A stretch of 64,000 bases of DNA from Topomyia yanbarensis. Lineage: Eukaryota > Arthropoda > Insecta > Diptera > Culicidae. The position numbers were made by a program, and so were the translations under genes. Positions 12,199-23,514 of this stretch are shown here, one piece after another (the stretch's first letter is position 1; every line of letters begins with the position of its first letter). The stretch spans positions 30,249,543-30,313,542 of the forward strand of contig NC_080671.1 in NCBI RefSeq assembly GCF_030247195.1, given 5' to 3'. The notes beneath the pieces were generated by a model. It was not told where the DNA came from. It saw only the letters and a list, made by a program, of their open reading frames with translations, and ran no database searches.

Positions 12199-12502
12199 AC
12201 AACCGTACGAAGCAGCCATTGGCAGAACGAGAAAGGAAAGCGTGATTATGACAAGACTACGAATAGGACATACCGTCCTAACGCATGGACACTTGTTGGA
12301 GAAGAAGGAGAAACCCCTGTGTGGGTTCTGCAACGAAATATTAACGGTCAAATACATCATTGCAATATGTCCAGGACTAGACGAGGAACGCAGAAAAGTT
12401 GGAATGGAACCCAACATAAGAGAAGCACTTGCAGACGACTACGAGAGATCAAAGAAAGTGATACAATTCCTTAAAGAAGCAAATATCTACGGAAAAAATT
12501 AG
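12199..12502 (+). pseudogene. ORF2 C-terminus of the I-type element
   Basis: It continues the ORF2 frame after the TIR insertion through MTRLRIGHTVLTHGHLL and a Cys/His segment (PLCGFCNEILTVKYII, then CPGL), as in I-type ORF2 ends where a CCHC-like motif follows RNase H. It stops at TAG 12500-12502. There are no internal stops in this part. Confidence 0.85.
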
Positions 12503-12595
12503 ATTCAATGACATGTAAATACGTTTCAAACCGAATACTCGAAGGACCCGAATGACAACAGTTAAAGGGTCCTAAATAAAGACAAAAAAATATAA
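12503..12595 (+). other. 3' UTR and tail of the I-type element
   Basis: About 90 bp between the ORF2 stop and an A-rich end that includes AATAAA (12575-12580). A short GGACCCG...GGGTCC inverted repeat precedes the tail and may fold. Confidence 0.6.
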
Positions 12596-12687
12596 ACTTT
12601 TCACTAATTTAAAATTTCTCAACAAGTAAAAAATATTCGGAGGGGGTCTGGACCCCCACAACCCTCCACCTGGATCCGCCACTGACG
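12596..12687 (-). repeat. Terminal inverted repeat of a CAGTGGCGGATCC family
   Basis: Read on the minus strand it begins CAGTGGCGGATCCAGG and continues to CTTGTTGAGAAATTTTAAAT. The plus strand at 7697-7790 has the same order: CAGCGGCGGATC followed by CTTGTTAAGAAATTTTAAAC. So two termini of one TIR family are present in different contexts. CAGTGGCGGATCC-type ends are common in animal hAT-like MITEs. No partner end for this copy was found nearby. Confidence 0.5.
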
Positions 12688-15600
12688 TTACCAGACGACT
12701 AACTAAATCAATAAAGCTTACTATAAAGAAAAATAATAATAATTAACTATACAGTACAGTCGTTCCTAATTGATAGAAATAATCTTCAGTATGCTTCGAA
12801 TGGTCCCGAAGAATATGATACCACCAATTTATCAAAATGCTTCAAGGCAGGTCAATATGAGAATTAAATTTCATAAAATTCATAAAAGAATCGTTTCCGC
12901 TGGCCAACGTTTGTGGTTCTGTTTATTGTTTGTGTAATGATCAGTGTCTACCCAAGCAGCATATCTATTTTCATAGCACACTACAAGTGCATTTTAAGTT
13001 TTAAGGAAGGCTTCAAGAGTACCAAAAAATCCTAATTGCTATATGTGTAGGCATCCCATTTCTGAACAATTGGAATTATAAGCATATTTCTGAAAGGAGC
13101 GTGCTTTGCTCAAAATTTTTGTTATTAATTAAGTAGAGTGCATTGATTGAAAGATAGAGCTCGGTAACATAGAATGACACCTAGTCTTTGATAGTGAAGC
13201 ACACAATTTTCAATTGCGAAACATTTTCCTAAATAATGTCAGTTCGTAGGTTAAATCAATGTATGATAAAAAAGTATAATGAACATAACTTCTTTGCAGA
13301 GCTCGCTAGCCTCCAATAAACGATTAATTATTCAGTTGCATTAATCAGTGGAACTCAAGCGTATGCAATTTTCAGCACCACTGCAGTTAGTCAATGTCAG
13401 CGAGACACATATAGCTAATACTTTTTAATTACTTTCTGCTGCTCAAACAATGCTACGCGAGGCAACAGCTTCTGTATCGCCAACTAGTAGCCAGTTAAAG
13501 CCAGAAATTATTCCCGCACAATACCAGCCAACTACGCCAATCTGAAAACAGTTTTTTAAGAACAAATAATCCCTGAATATGTTAACGGTAAAATAGTAAA
13601 TACTTTAAACCACCGCTTCACAGTTATTATTCTCATGCATCTACACCGTTATACACATGTACGATGTAGGCGCAGTTCTAGCCTACTAGGTTGATCATGA
13701 CATTATTTTCGATTGTAGGTTAGCCCACCTAGCACCCTTTGTTGGTTATTAAATCTATTAGTATGCAGACATGTTCGATCGAAAAAACACAAGTTGTAGA
13801 TCCAAACTGGCGCGCAAACGGCGCCAAACAGTTAGTAGGGCAGTATGCAAAACATGTTTGATTTATCGATACACTTGTCTTAACTCGTTAGTGAGAAGTC
13901 ATTCTGTTGGGGTTGTCGCGTTTCTCGTTTCATTTTAATTAAAATGTGTTGAAGGAAAACAAGAACGTTGTTCCGCGAACCCGAAATCCAACAGAATGCA
14001 TCGGATATTCATTAGCTGTACCGATAACGATCTTGATCGTGAAATAGGAACAGTACTTGCACCTGATTAGATGCAAGCTTTACATCCGAAACGAAGAAGA
14101 ACTCTCCGCTACACGTTGTTATAGTGTTAATTTATTCGGATCGTCTGTTTATACTGACCGAATTCCGGACAGACCCTACAAACAGCCACGGAAAGATTGA
14201 ATCAAGCTGCGCCAGTAATAAGATATACTGCCCGTCGCTATAAATCAACAGTTAATTCGGAGGGTTTTTTCCATTCTGCCGATTGTTAAGTGGGATGAAG
14301 CGGATGTTTTTTTGCATTAGTTGTGACTTCTAATTCTAATCAAAAGAATCTTTAACAAATTTACAAAATTAGGTTCTTAGGTTGATGGATTAGTTTGTGT
14401 TTCATTCTATATTACCTGTATGTTTGCTAAAAAACTGAAACAAATGACTAATATCCGCTGGTGTTTTTTTTCAAGCAATTATTCGTCGTTGTATAATTTC
14501 AAGCATCTTGATTAGAATTCATTCTCTATTTCGCATGCTAACATCGCGTGCCGCCAAAGCGTGATCCAGCAGATAGTTTCAGATCGCAGCAGTCGTACAT
14601 CAGCTTGCGCCATTGACCGGGACTGGAACCGGACTGTTCGGGTACTCGCGCTTGTAAAAAGACAACAACGAGTTTGGTGCTGATTGCTGAGATCGAGGCA
14701 CACTCTGATGATATGGAGCGGCTTTTTGATCTGAGCGGAGAGGGAGCGGTTAATTGTTGGATAGCTTCTGCTTCAAATGGAAACAGATAGTTGGAGCGAG
14801 GAGGAGGAACAACATGATGCAGTGTCCATAGCAGAAAGTCGACGAAGAGACTTGTAGCCCTAGAGAGAAGACAGTTTTTTTTAACCACGCGATCATAAAC
14901 CTCTTGTATATCAACGGAAACGCTACAGACTGAGCAGTAATATAACTTTTAATGATCGGGTAACTCTAGTAATGACGGAATTGCCATACCACTTTAGCAA
15001 TGTCAATTTAAATGTTCATGTGAGTGCCCCTAAAAATAATCGCGTAATAACGTATGCCTAAAAATTTATTGATTTCGGATGGCGATGAAAAAATACTACA
15101 AAATATAATTCAATGGATCAAATTTTCCCCAAATCCAGCATTTATTAATCCTGCCGGGTGACCAGAACCTGGTCTATGAAAAGATAAATGTTGGTATGTT
15201 CATCAGCTCTTTTGTAGCCTAGGCGATCAACTGCTACTTCGTCCTGGCCTGGAAATTATTGAAGTGGATCCTCCGTTTAAGATTGTTTTGTTTTGTCCAG
15301 GTACTTCTTCATCGTTTGGTCATTTGTTCCGACCTCCAAGTCCAAGAAGTGGGACGATGAGATAACTTTGCTCTTGATCTTTTTCTTCAGCTTCTGTTGC
15401 ACTTAAGGGTTGCGTAGTATCGAAAGACGGTCACAATCAAATTTCCGTTCGACGCTCTCGTCTTTCTTCAGAAAGGAGATAGTGTTTTGAACGCTAGATC
15501 GGTTATGCCCGGCAAGCACGAAGTGCATCACGGTGTCCAATGTCTTCACTCCGGGGTGGAGTAGTCAGTACGAACAAACTATCGAGCTTAGTCGCTTCAC

Positions 15601-16105
15601 TGTTATCGACATGACTGATGAAAATCAACTGATAATGCAGTCATTTTGTATTCTGTGCACAACATGGTTGCTACGATTGGAGATGCATAGGTAGATTTAC
15701 CACTAGGGGGTCGGTAATTGCATGAAAAATCGCTAAATTCAGTCCACGCAAACGTGAGTCACACACACCCATAATCAAGAATCTAAAACGCTAAAAACAT
15801 ACTTTATGAAAGGTATTCAAAGAAAAAAACATAGTCTTGTCCAAATTCTTTCCTAATTGATAATTTTGTATAGTACCAGGCGTTTGGTACTTATACCAGA
15901 AGACGGTTCACATTCCTCGTCGGCAAACAGAACCTCTGTGTTTACTTTCGAGACATCACTCGGTATAAGCCAGTTACTTAGCGTTCGCTCAAGACGTGTG
16001 ACTTTGGATTTTAGTGTCTAACTAGCGTCAATTTGGTGCTGCTTTGGACTTATCTTAATAGCATCAAGTAGGTGTTAGCCACTGACGAGCAGAATCCGAA
16101 CAAGC
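12688..16105. other. Intergenic or unknown repeat DNA, no supported gene
   Basis: No convincing gene. The GC-richer minus-strand frame at 14538-14888 resembles nothing I know. On the minus strand between about 15590 and 15150 there is a broken reading (LAGHNRSSVQNTISFLKKDE, then LKKKIKSKVISSSHFLDLE) reminiscent of the helix-turn-helix part of a mariner-type transposase, with several stops. That is a weak similarity only. Confidence 0.4.
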
Positions 16106-17165
16106 AACAAACAACCAACAACCAACAACCAACAACCAACAACCAACAACCAACCAACAACCAACAACCAACAACCAACAACCAACAACCAACAACCAAC
16201 AACCAACAACCAACAACCAACAACCAACAACCAACAACCAACAACCAACAACCAACAACCAACAACCAACAACCAACAACCAACAACCAACAACCAACAA
16301 CCAACAACCAACAACCAACAACCAACAACCAACAACCAACAACCAACAACCAACAACCAACAACCAACAACCAACAACCAACAACCAACAACCAACAACC
16401 AACAACCAACAACCAACAACCAACAACCAACAACCAACAACCAACAACCAACAACCAACAACCAACAACCAACAACCAACAACCAACAACCAACAACCAA
16501 CAACCAACAACCAACAACCAACAACCAACAACCAACAACCAACAACCAACAACCAACAACCAACAACCAACAACCAACAACCAACAACCAACAACCAACA
16601 ACCAACAACCAACAACCAACAACCAACAACCAACAACCAACAACCAACAACCAACAACCAACAACCAACAACCAACAACCAACAACCAACAACCAACAAC
16701 CAACAACCAACAACCAACAACCAACAACCAACAACCAACAACCAACAACCAACAACCAACAACCAACAACCAACAACCAACAACCAACAACCAACAACCA
16801 ACAACCAACAACCAACAACCAACAACCAACAACCAACAACCAACAACCAACAACCAACAACCAACAACCAACAACCAACAACCAACAACCAACAACCAAC
16901 AACCAACAACCAACAACCAACAACCAACAACCAACAACCAACAACCAACAACCAACAACCAACAACCAACAACCAACAACCAACAACCAACAACCAACAA
17001 CCAACAACCAACAACCAACAACCATTCAACCAACAACCAACAACCATTCAACCAACAACCAACAACCATTCAACCAACAACCATTCAACCAACTACCAAC
17101 AACCAACTACCAACAACCAACAACCAACAACCAACAACCAACAACCATTCAACCAACAACCAACA
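16106..17165. repeat. 7-bp satellite (AACCAAC)n, about 1.06 kb
   Basis: A nearly pure tandem array of AACCAAC with one phase slip near 16150. Variant blocks (AACCATTCAACCAAC) are confined to the right end from about 17022. Because the unit is 7 bp and has no stop in any frame, all plus-strand frames encode Asn-Asn-Gln-Gln-Pro-Thr-Thr and minus frames encode Val-Val-Gly-Cys-Trp-Leu-Leu. These are artefacts of the repeat and not proteins. Confidence 0.97.
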
Positions 17166-17937
17166 AGTTCAATCACGAACTGTATTTCTGCATTTTACTA
17201 TAATTATTACAAAGAGAATGTGGAACGTTCTGCACAACATACGACGGTCTGGTCACCAAGCTTCGACAGTGCTGGAATAGTGAGGAACACAAACGGTCGA
17301 AGAGTGGTCGCCCGCCTAGCGGTGGAGTGTGAACGATAGTACGAGTGAATGGAGATGCGTGATATAAGTTTATGTGAGTTAATGGTAAATTGTCTTTGTC
17401 TAACTTTTGCAAAAAAAAAGTTGATTTTTTTGCAAAAGTCAGCAGTTAGTTGAAAGATATTGACTGAACCGAATTCAGAGGAAAAAGACGAGCGTTTCGA
17501 TTCCGATAAGACTTTACACGATCGGAACAGATGATCCTGAAAAACCATATGACAATCGATTGTTGTACAACAACAGATCTGACAACAAAACAACATTTAT
17601 CGAATCCTTGAAAAAGGTAAAAAATGGACCGAAACATCGGATGAGGACAAAATAGTTTGTTTTTGCTTAAACATTAGACTGCAAAGCCTAACAGTTAACG
17701 TTAATGCTAATTAAATGTTTGCAGGCGTCCGACGATGGCTGAAGAATAGTAAGCCGAAACGTTACGTGTAAAAATGGTAAAATTTGCTGTTTCATTTTCA
17801 TTGAGAAAAATTAATAAGTCCATGTAATAAGAAAAAAGAAATAAAACTATTTTACTATAATTGTTTGGAATCTGAAAGTAGATATCGACAGTGGCCATTG
17901 TTATTACACCAACGAACATAGAAAGAACAAAGAACAA
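17166..17937. other. Unique spacer between the two satellites
   Basis: No recognised protein. It includes TTTTGCAAAAAAAAAGTTGA facing TTTTTTTGCAAAAGTC (a small hairpin near 17405-17445), a hammerhead-like motif at 17722-17770, and related words TTTTACTATAATTATTACAA (17194) and TTTTACTATAATTGTTTGGA (17851) on either side, which might be remnants of terminal repeats. Confidence 0.4.
17722..17772 (+). ncRNA. Degenerate hammerhead-ribozyme-like motif (Penelope-type remnant)
   Basis: GTCCGACGATGGC is followed by a loop, then GCCGAAACGTT. This matches the hammerhead order: core strand, stem II (TGGC pairing with GCC), then GAAAC. The consensus core strand is CUGANGA; here it reads CCGACGA, lacking the U, so self-cleavage is not expected. 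Penelope-like elements of arthropods carry hammerheads of the CTGACGA...GAAACG type in their terminal repeats. The link is inference. Confidence 0.35.
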
Positions 17938-19790
17938 AAAACGAAAGAACGAAAGAACGAAAGAACGAAAGAACGAAAGAACGAAAGAACGAAAGAACGA
18001 AAGAACGAAAGAACGAAAGAACGAAAGAACGAAAGAACGAAAGAACGAAAGAACGAAAGAACGAAAGAACGAAAGAACGAAAGAACGAAAGAACGAAAGA
18101 ACGAAAGAACGAAAGAACGAAAGAACGAAAGAACGAAAGAACGAAAGAACGAAAGAACGAAAGAACGAAAGAACGAAAGAACGAAAGAACGAAAGAACGA
18201 AAGAACGAAAGAACGAAAGAACGAAAGAACGAAAGAACGAAAGAACGAAAGAACGAAAGAACGAAAGAACGAAAGAACGAAAGAACGAAAGAACGAAAGA
18301 ACGAAAGAACGAAAGAACGAAAGAACGAAAGAACGAAAGAACGAAAGAACGAAAGAACGAAAGAACGAAAGAACGAAAGAACGAAAGAACGAAAGAACGA
18401 AAGAACGAAAGAACGAAAGAACGAAAGAACGAAAGAACGAAAGAACGAAAGAACGAAAGAACGAAAGAACGAAAGAACGAAAGAACGAAAGAACGAAAGA
18501 ACGAAAGAACGAAAGAACGAAAGAACGAAAGAACGAAAGAACGAAAGAACGAAAGAACGAAAGAACGAAAGAACGAAAGAACGAAAGAACGAAAGAACGA
18601 AAGAACGAAAGAACGAAAGAACGAAAGAACGAAAGAACGAAAGAACGAAAGAACGAAAGAACGAAAGAACGAAAGAACGAAAGAACGAAAGAACGAAAGA
18701 ACGAAAGAACGAAAGAACGAAAGAACGAAAGAACGAAAGAACGAAAGAACGAAAGAACGAAAGAACGAAAGAACGAAAGAACGAAAGAACGAAAGAACGA
18801 AAGAACGAAAGAACGAAAGAACGAAAGAACGAAAGAACGAAAGAACGAAAGAACGAAAGAACGAAAGAACGAAAGAACGAAAGAACGAAAGAACGAAAGA
18901 ACGAAAGAACGAAAGAACGAAAGAACGAAAGAACGAAAGAACGAAAGAACGAAAGAACGAAAGAACGAAAGAACGAAAGAACGAAAGAACGAAAGAACGA
19001 AAGAACGAAAGAACGAAAGAACGAAAGAACGAAAGAACGAAAGAACGAAAGAACGAAAGAACGAAAGAACGAAAGAATGAAAGAACGAAAGAACGAAAGA
19101 ACGAAAGAACGAAAGAACGAAAGAACGAAAGAACGAAAGAACGAAAGAACGAAAGAACGAAAGAACGAAAGAACGAAAGAACGAAAGAACGAAAGAACGA
19201 AAGAACGAAAGAACGAAAGAACGAAAGAACGAAAGAACGAAAGAACGAAAGAACGAAAGAACGAAAGAACGAAAGAACGAAAGAACGAAAGAACGAAAGA
19301 ACGAAAGAACGAAAGAACGAAAGAACGAAAGAACGAAAGAACGAAAGAACGAAAGAACGAAAGAACGAAAGAACGAAAGAACGAAAGAACGAAAGAACGA
19401 AAGAACGAAAGAACGAAAGAACGAAAGAACGAAAGAACGAAAGAACGAAAGAACGAAAGAACGAAAGAACGAAAGAACGAAAGAACGAAAGAACGAAAGA
19501 ACGAAAGAACGAAAGAACGAAAGAACGAAAGAACGAAAGAACGAAAGAACGAAAGAACGAAAGAACGAAAGAACGAAAGAACGAAAGAACGAAAGAACGA
19601 AAGAACGAAAGAACGAAAGAACGAAAGAACGAAAGAACGAAAGAACGAAAGAACGAAAGAACGAAAGAACGAAAGAACTAAAGAACGAAAGAACGAAAGA
19701 ACGAAAGAACGAAAGAACGAAAGAACGAAAGGACGAAAGAACGAAAGAACGAAAGAACGAAAGAGCGAAAGAACGAAAGAACGAAAGAGC
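17938..19790. repeat. 8-bp satellite (GAACGAAA)n, about 1.85 kb
   Basis: About 230 copies with almost no variation; isolated substitutions are seen near 19078 (GAATGAAA), 19679 (GAACTAAA) and 19731 (GGACGAAA). All plus-strand frames stay open (Glu-Arg-Thr-Lys-Glu-Arg-Lys-Asn) and so do minus frames (Phe-Arg-Ser-Phe-Val-Leu-Ser-Phe), giving very long spurious open frames. The purity points to recent expansion or strong homogenisation. Confidence 0.97.
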
Positions 19791-20025
19791 AAAGGATAAA
19801 AAGCAAAGACCAAAAGTAAAGAACGAAAGAACGAAAGAGCAAAGGATAAAAAGCGAAGACCAAAAGTAAAGAACGAAAGAACAAAGAGTAAAGAACAAAG
19901 AACAAAGAAAAGAGAGCAAAAAGCAAAGAGCAAGAGCACAGAGCAAAGAACACAGAGCAAAGAGCAAAGAGCAAAGAGCACAGAGCAAAAAGCAAAGAAC
20001 AAAGAATGAAAGAACAATGATGTAA
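19791..20025. repeat. Degenerate fringe of the 8-bp satellite
   Basis: Variant purine-rich units (GAACAAA, GAGCAAA, GGATAAAAAGC) derived from the main array, including a duplicated block near 19785-19875. Divergence grows away from the array, as expected at an ageing satellite edge. Confidence 0.85.
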
Positions 20026-22738
20026 GAGAAATTGAAAATGAAAAAAACCATCCAACTCCAAGTCAATAACGTTCCCAATTAAATGAACAACAGAATCCGA
20101 ATTTGAATATTTTCAAAGCAACAGCTCGGAATCAAACGAAGGATTCTGCTATCATAAGTCGAACGCACTTTCCGTACATCTTTCCACAACAATATCAATG
20201 AAAAATCTTTTCCCCCTTCAAATTGGCGCCACTTACGCTCGACAGCTCAAGCGTGACCAATGATCATTAAATTGATAATTGATTTGATTGTTTCCACTTT
20301 GCTGGATCCGGATAACTTCCGGAGCAGTCAGTGGCAAATTTGTTCGCATTGCCTGTTCGTACCAATCGATTGCGAGAGGGATTGGTGGCGATGAAACTTT
20401 TCGTTTCCCCACTCGCTCGATTATGTCGTAACTTAGCATAGATTACTATCGGAGTCCCTCCGCCCCCCTTCGAATTCAGAGGGACCCGGGTGCCTTGTGC
20501 CGACAAGCAATAGTCGTAAATAGGTAATCGTTATGACCGATTAAATTCATGTTACACCGGACCACTCCTCGGCTGATTCGGATGGGTTTGCCCTTTTCGT
20601 TTCGATAAGTATTAAATTACATGGTTAAGTTGTGCCATAAATGAGTTCGGCTTTTTTGTTGCGGTTGGTGATATGTTGGAAGTGGATTAACTTTTTGGTT
20701 TGTTTCGGCTCGACTATAAAAGGAATATCTTAAAAGTTTTAAGCGATTACAATCAACTTTATTAACAGTTTTATCTTTATTAAATAAGTTTCAATTGCCG
20801 TCATGAAAAGCAATTTGATATCGAGAACTTGAAGCCCTCCAATTGATATTGACAAACAGTAACCAATTAACCATCATATTCAGCTTACTTTCGCTCAATT
20901 AGGTCACCTGTCACTCACCAGCGATTCATGAGAACGAATAAAAGAAATCCTTTTGAATGTCAATCCCGTCCGAAGCTACTACCGTCAGCAACCGGTTTTG
21001 ATGAAAGACAAACAAAGAAGCAGGATCCAGTTACATAGTGTGCAGTCGGATATGTTCCACCTGCACCTAACCCGGTTCGTTTCCGGAAACTTTTCCATCC
21101 CTTTTACGTGTCGACCGGCTACCAATGCACAAAGAACTCTTTTCCTACAGGCCAACCTGTAATCGTCAATTTTACTTTGGTCGCTATTCGACCGTCCGAC
21201 TGGGGGTTCTGATGGAAAGGGTGATCCATACCCTTATTGATTTAGCCGAAGGGAATGAAAAACGGGTTAAGATCCTGAATGGAAAATTTAATTACATGGT
21301 AATTATCCGCCAGCGTCAACTCAGTGGCTTCAAACTTTAAACGACCTAATTTGATTAAATTTTAATAAAGATTTCACCGGTCAATCGACACGCGATGGTA
21401 GGGACCGGGGCTGTACGAGTGTAAATTTGTTCCACGCAATGCTACTTAGTAATGAATGAAACATGCCGAATGGTGAATTCGACGCTTCACGAATCCGACC
21501 GGAAGTCGACAGGCCTTATCGTCCAACCGGGTGCTAATCCCAGGACTTCCATCAGGCTTTCTTTTCCTGGCACGCCGGGCTGTAAAACTCCCATTAGCGA
21601 ATGTTTATGATTTTTGCCTTAAATTTTATCGAGCATAAAATGTTGCTATGAAGAGATTCCTGAGCCGGCTCAGTTGCTATATTTAGTAGTTCGGAGGGGG
21701 GGGGGGGGGGGGGAGCGAAAGAAAAATCGCATGCACAAAGGATACTTCTGGTTTACGATTTCTTCCGAGTTATGAATAACGGAATTTGGATTCTTTCGCA
21801 GAATGCAAATTGGAGGAGTTTTATGATGGCTATTAGCATGTCGAATTCGGGATGGTTTGTTCGCATTAGGTCTAATTGCTGCAATCAATTATAGGCTAAT
21901 GAGCGAATGTGAGCAGATTTTGATATAAAGCGGAGACCTACAACAAAGCAGTTAAAAAAATATTCACATTTCATTTTTTACAGAAGACAGAAACGTTCGC
22001 CTCGCCCCGGTAGCCTAGGAAAGTAAAAAATCGAATAAAACTTGAGTGGAAAACAAATCAAAACATTGCAAATAGTACTACAAGTATCTTCCATCTTTTC
22101 TTAGTCTTAGTCTGTTATCCCTAAATAAATTGGTTTACTTGACTTGATCCTGGATGGGGAGCTGATATAGGGAATTGAAAAAGGAGTGGTTCAATTGTGA
22201 GACTGAATCATAGATCAACAAAGCGTGAAGGTTGAGATGTTTTTATTATTCGAAGGAAGAGTAAAGAATTTATTTCTGAATTGGTTTTGAAGACTGTTGG
22301 AATTGTGATATTCAGAAGGTTTAAAATAACAAATTCAGTTTGATAGACTGTACTTGAATGAAAAATAAAAGCTACAACAGCGCGTATCACTGTTTGGATA
22401 TTCGACAAGCAGTCAGTAGGGTAGTCTTCCTTCCACCGGCAATCTAAGAATAATAATCGCATAGTAGCAGAATAAATCAAAATTACCAACCTTATTTCCT
22501 TTCAACAGCCCCTGTGAAGTTACATTTTTTCCTATATTTGCGAGATTAAAAAAAAAACATCGTAAGCCGTACTATGCAGTAGATTTAGAATGAGCATTTT
22601 GAAACAACATAAAGCCTTAAAAGATACCTTCAACAAAGTTGTTTATAATAGCTTTCCAAAAAAAATACTGTAGACACCTAATCTCTTACTGTTTTTGTCG
22701 TGACTTACACCTTACCTTTCAATACACTGGATGAGAAG
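20026..22738. other. Non-coding region, no gene seen
   Basis: Balanced composition and few repeats, so it may be older single-copy DNA. No open frame with a recognisable product. It contains an 18-base G run at 21696-21713. Confidence 0.45.
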
Positions 22739-22750
22739 ACGATCATTAGG

Positions 22751-22920
22751 GGTCTGGGGCGGGCATAGCGTAGTTGGTAAATCGTTTGCTTTGTACGCAA
22801 CTCGCCTGAGTTCGAATCCCAACCCCGCACATACGGTTAGAGATTTTTCTTAAGAGATTTTTCTAACCCGAAGAGGCGAATGATTTTAAAATTAATACCT
22901 CTATAATGTAAATAAAACAA
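22751..22920 (+). mobile_element. tRNA-derived SINE (Feilai-like)
   Basis: About 170 bp. It starts GGTCTGGGGCGGGCATAGCG and contains a pol III A box (TAGCGTAGTTGG) and a B box (GAGTTCGAATCCC) at tRNA spacing, then a non-tRNA body and an AATAAAACAA tail. The 12-bp duplication ACGATCATTAGG flanks it exactly (22739-22750 and 22921-22932), as expected for LINE-assisted insertion. The sequence resembles the Feilai SINE of Aedes as I remember it. Confidence 0.88.
22770..22813 (+). promoter_or_regulatory. Internal RNA polymerase III promoter (A and B boxes) of the SINE
   Basis: The A box TAGCGTAGTTGG and the B-box-like GTTCGAATCCC lie about 30 bp apart, as in tRNA genes, and would drive transcription of the SINE from its 5' end. 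Confidence 0.75.
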
Positions 22921-23514
22921 ACGATCATTAGGATGTAACCGCCAGGGCCGTCGAGAGCCGCACCGGGCCCCGGGGCTTGAATTACTGACGGGCCCTACTC
23001 TAGACGACTTCTTATTTGAATCTTATTTGAATGGGATTAGGTGTAGGTTCTTAATATAATTCACAAACTAACGGACTTATCACCGTAACATAGGGTTATG
23101 AGTCTATTTATCTATATATTTAAACGGACTATATGTATCTGAATATTGGTTACTTCGGTTTATTCTTTAAAGTGTCAGGCACTAACTTTCGTGATGTCAA
23201 TTTCGGGGTAAAAAACGAAAATTTCAACGATTTAATGCTATCTTCAAAATGAAGCATTCAAGGATAAATCTATATCTAAGTTTATAAGTTTATTATACGG
23301 TGAAACCGCCAAAAAACAAAGATACCTAAACTCAAGGGGTTTCCAACAAGCCAACATAGTGAGATTTAATCAAAGATTACTTTGATTTTTCTAAATAATT
23401 CGGTAATCCTTTAATTACATTGGTAATCAATAATAATTGCTAAAATAATTCACGTAATCCACCATAGGTACAATGTAATCAATTAATCATAAAGTAACCG
23501 TAAAATAATTCGAA

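Larger units (their letters stand above)
1..12595 (+). mobile_element. I-clade non-LTR retrotransposon, decayed and interrupted three times
   Basis: One element can be followed across the region in pieces that line up in order: ORF1 with three zinc knuckles, then ORF2 with endonuclease, reverse transcriptase, RNase H and a C-terminal Cys/His segment, then a short 3' UTR ending in AATAAAGACAAAAAAA. This architecture is that of the I superfamily. The 5' end may lie before base 1. The three interruptions are a foldback in ORF1, a composite insertion in the RT and a 770-bp TIR element after RNase H. Removing them brings the coding pieces back next to each other, so the retroposon is older than all three. 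Numerous stops and frameshifts show that it is dead. Confidence 0.88.

Noticed and set aside
14538..14888. 116-codon minus-strand frame as a gene
   Set aside because: No domain, no family resemblance, and the overlapping frames are equally open. It is probably chance in a GC-richer patch.
15150..15590. Second mariner transposase on the minus strand
   Set aside because: Only short HTH-like words survive among several stops, and no TIRs or catalytic motifs were found. It is mentioned in the region note only.
16050..17280. Open frames of 316-402 codons across the 7-bp satellite
   Set aside because: The unit contains no stop in any frame, so the frames follow automatically from the repeat. The same heptapeptide appears in all frames, with no promoter, start context or non-repeat domain.
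16106..19790. CRISPR-like array
   Set aside because: The repeats are contiguous 7- and 8-bp units with no spacers, and the genome is eukaryotic.
17855..20078. Open frames of up to 724 codons across the 8-bp satellite, both strands
   Set aside because: They are a by-product of a stop-free 8-bp unit. The peptides are pure octapeptide repeats on both strands.
22751..22823. A functional tRNA gene
   Set aside because: The A and B boxes are tRNA-like, but the acceptor stem does not pair. The unit continues into a non-tRNA body with an A-rich tail and a target duplication, so it is a SINE.
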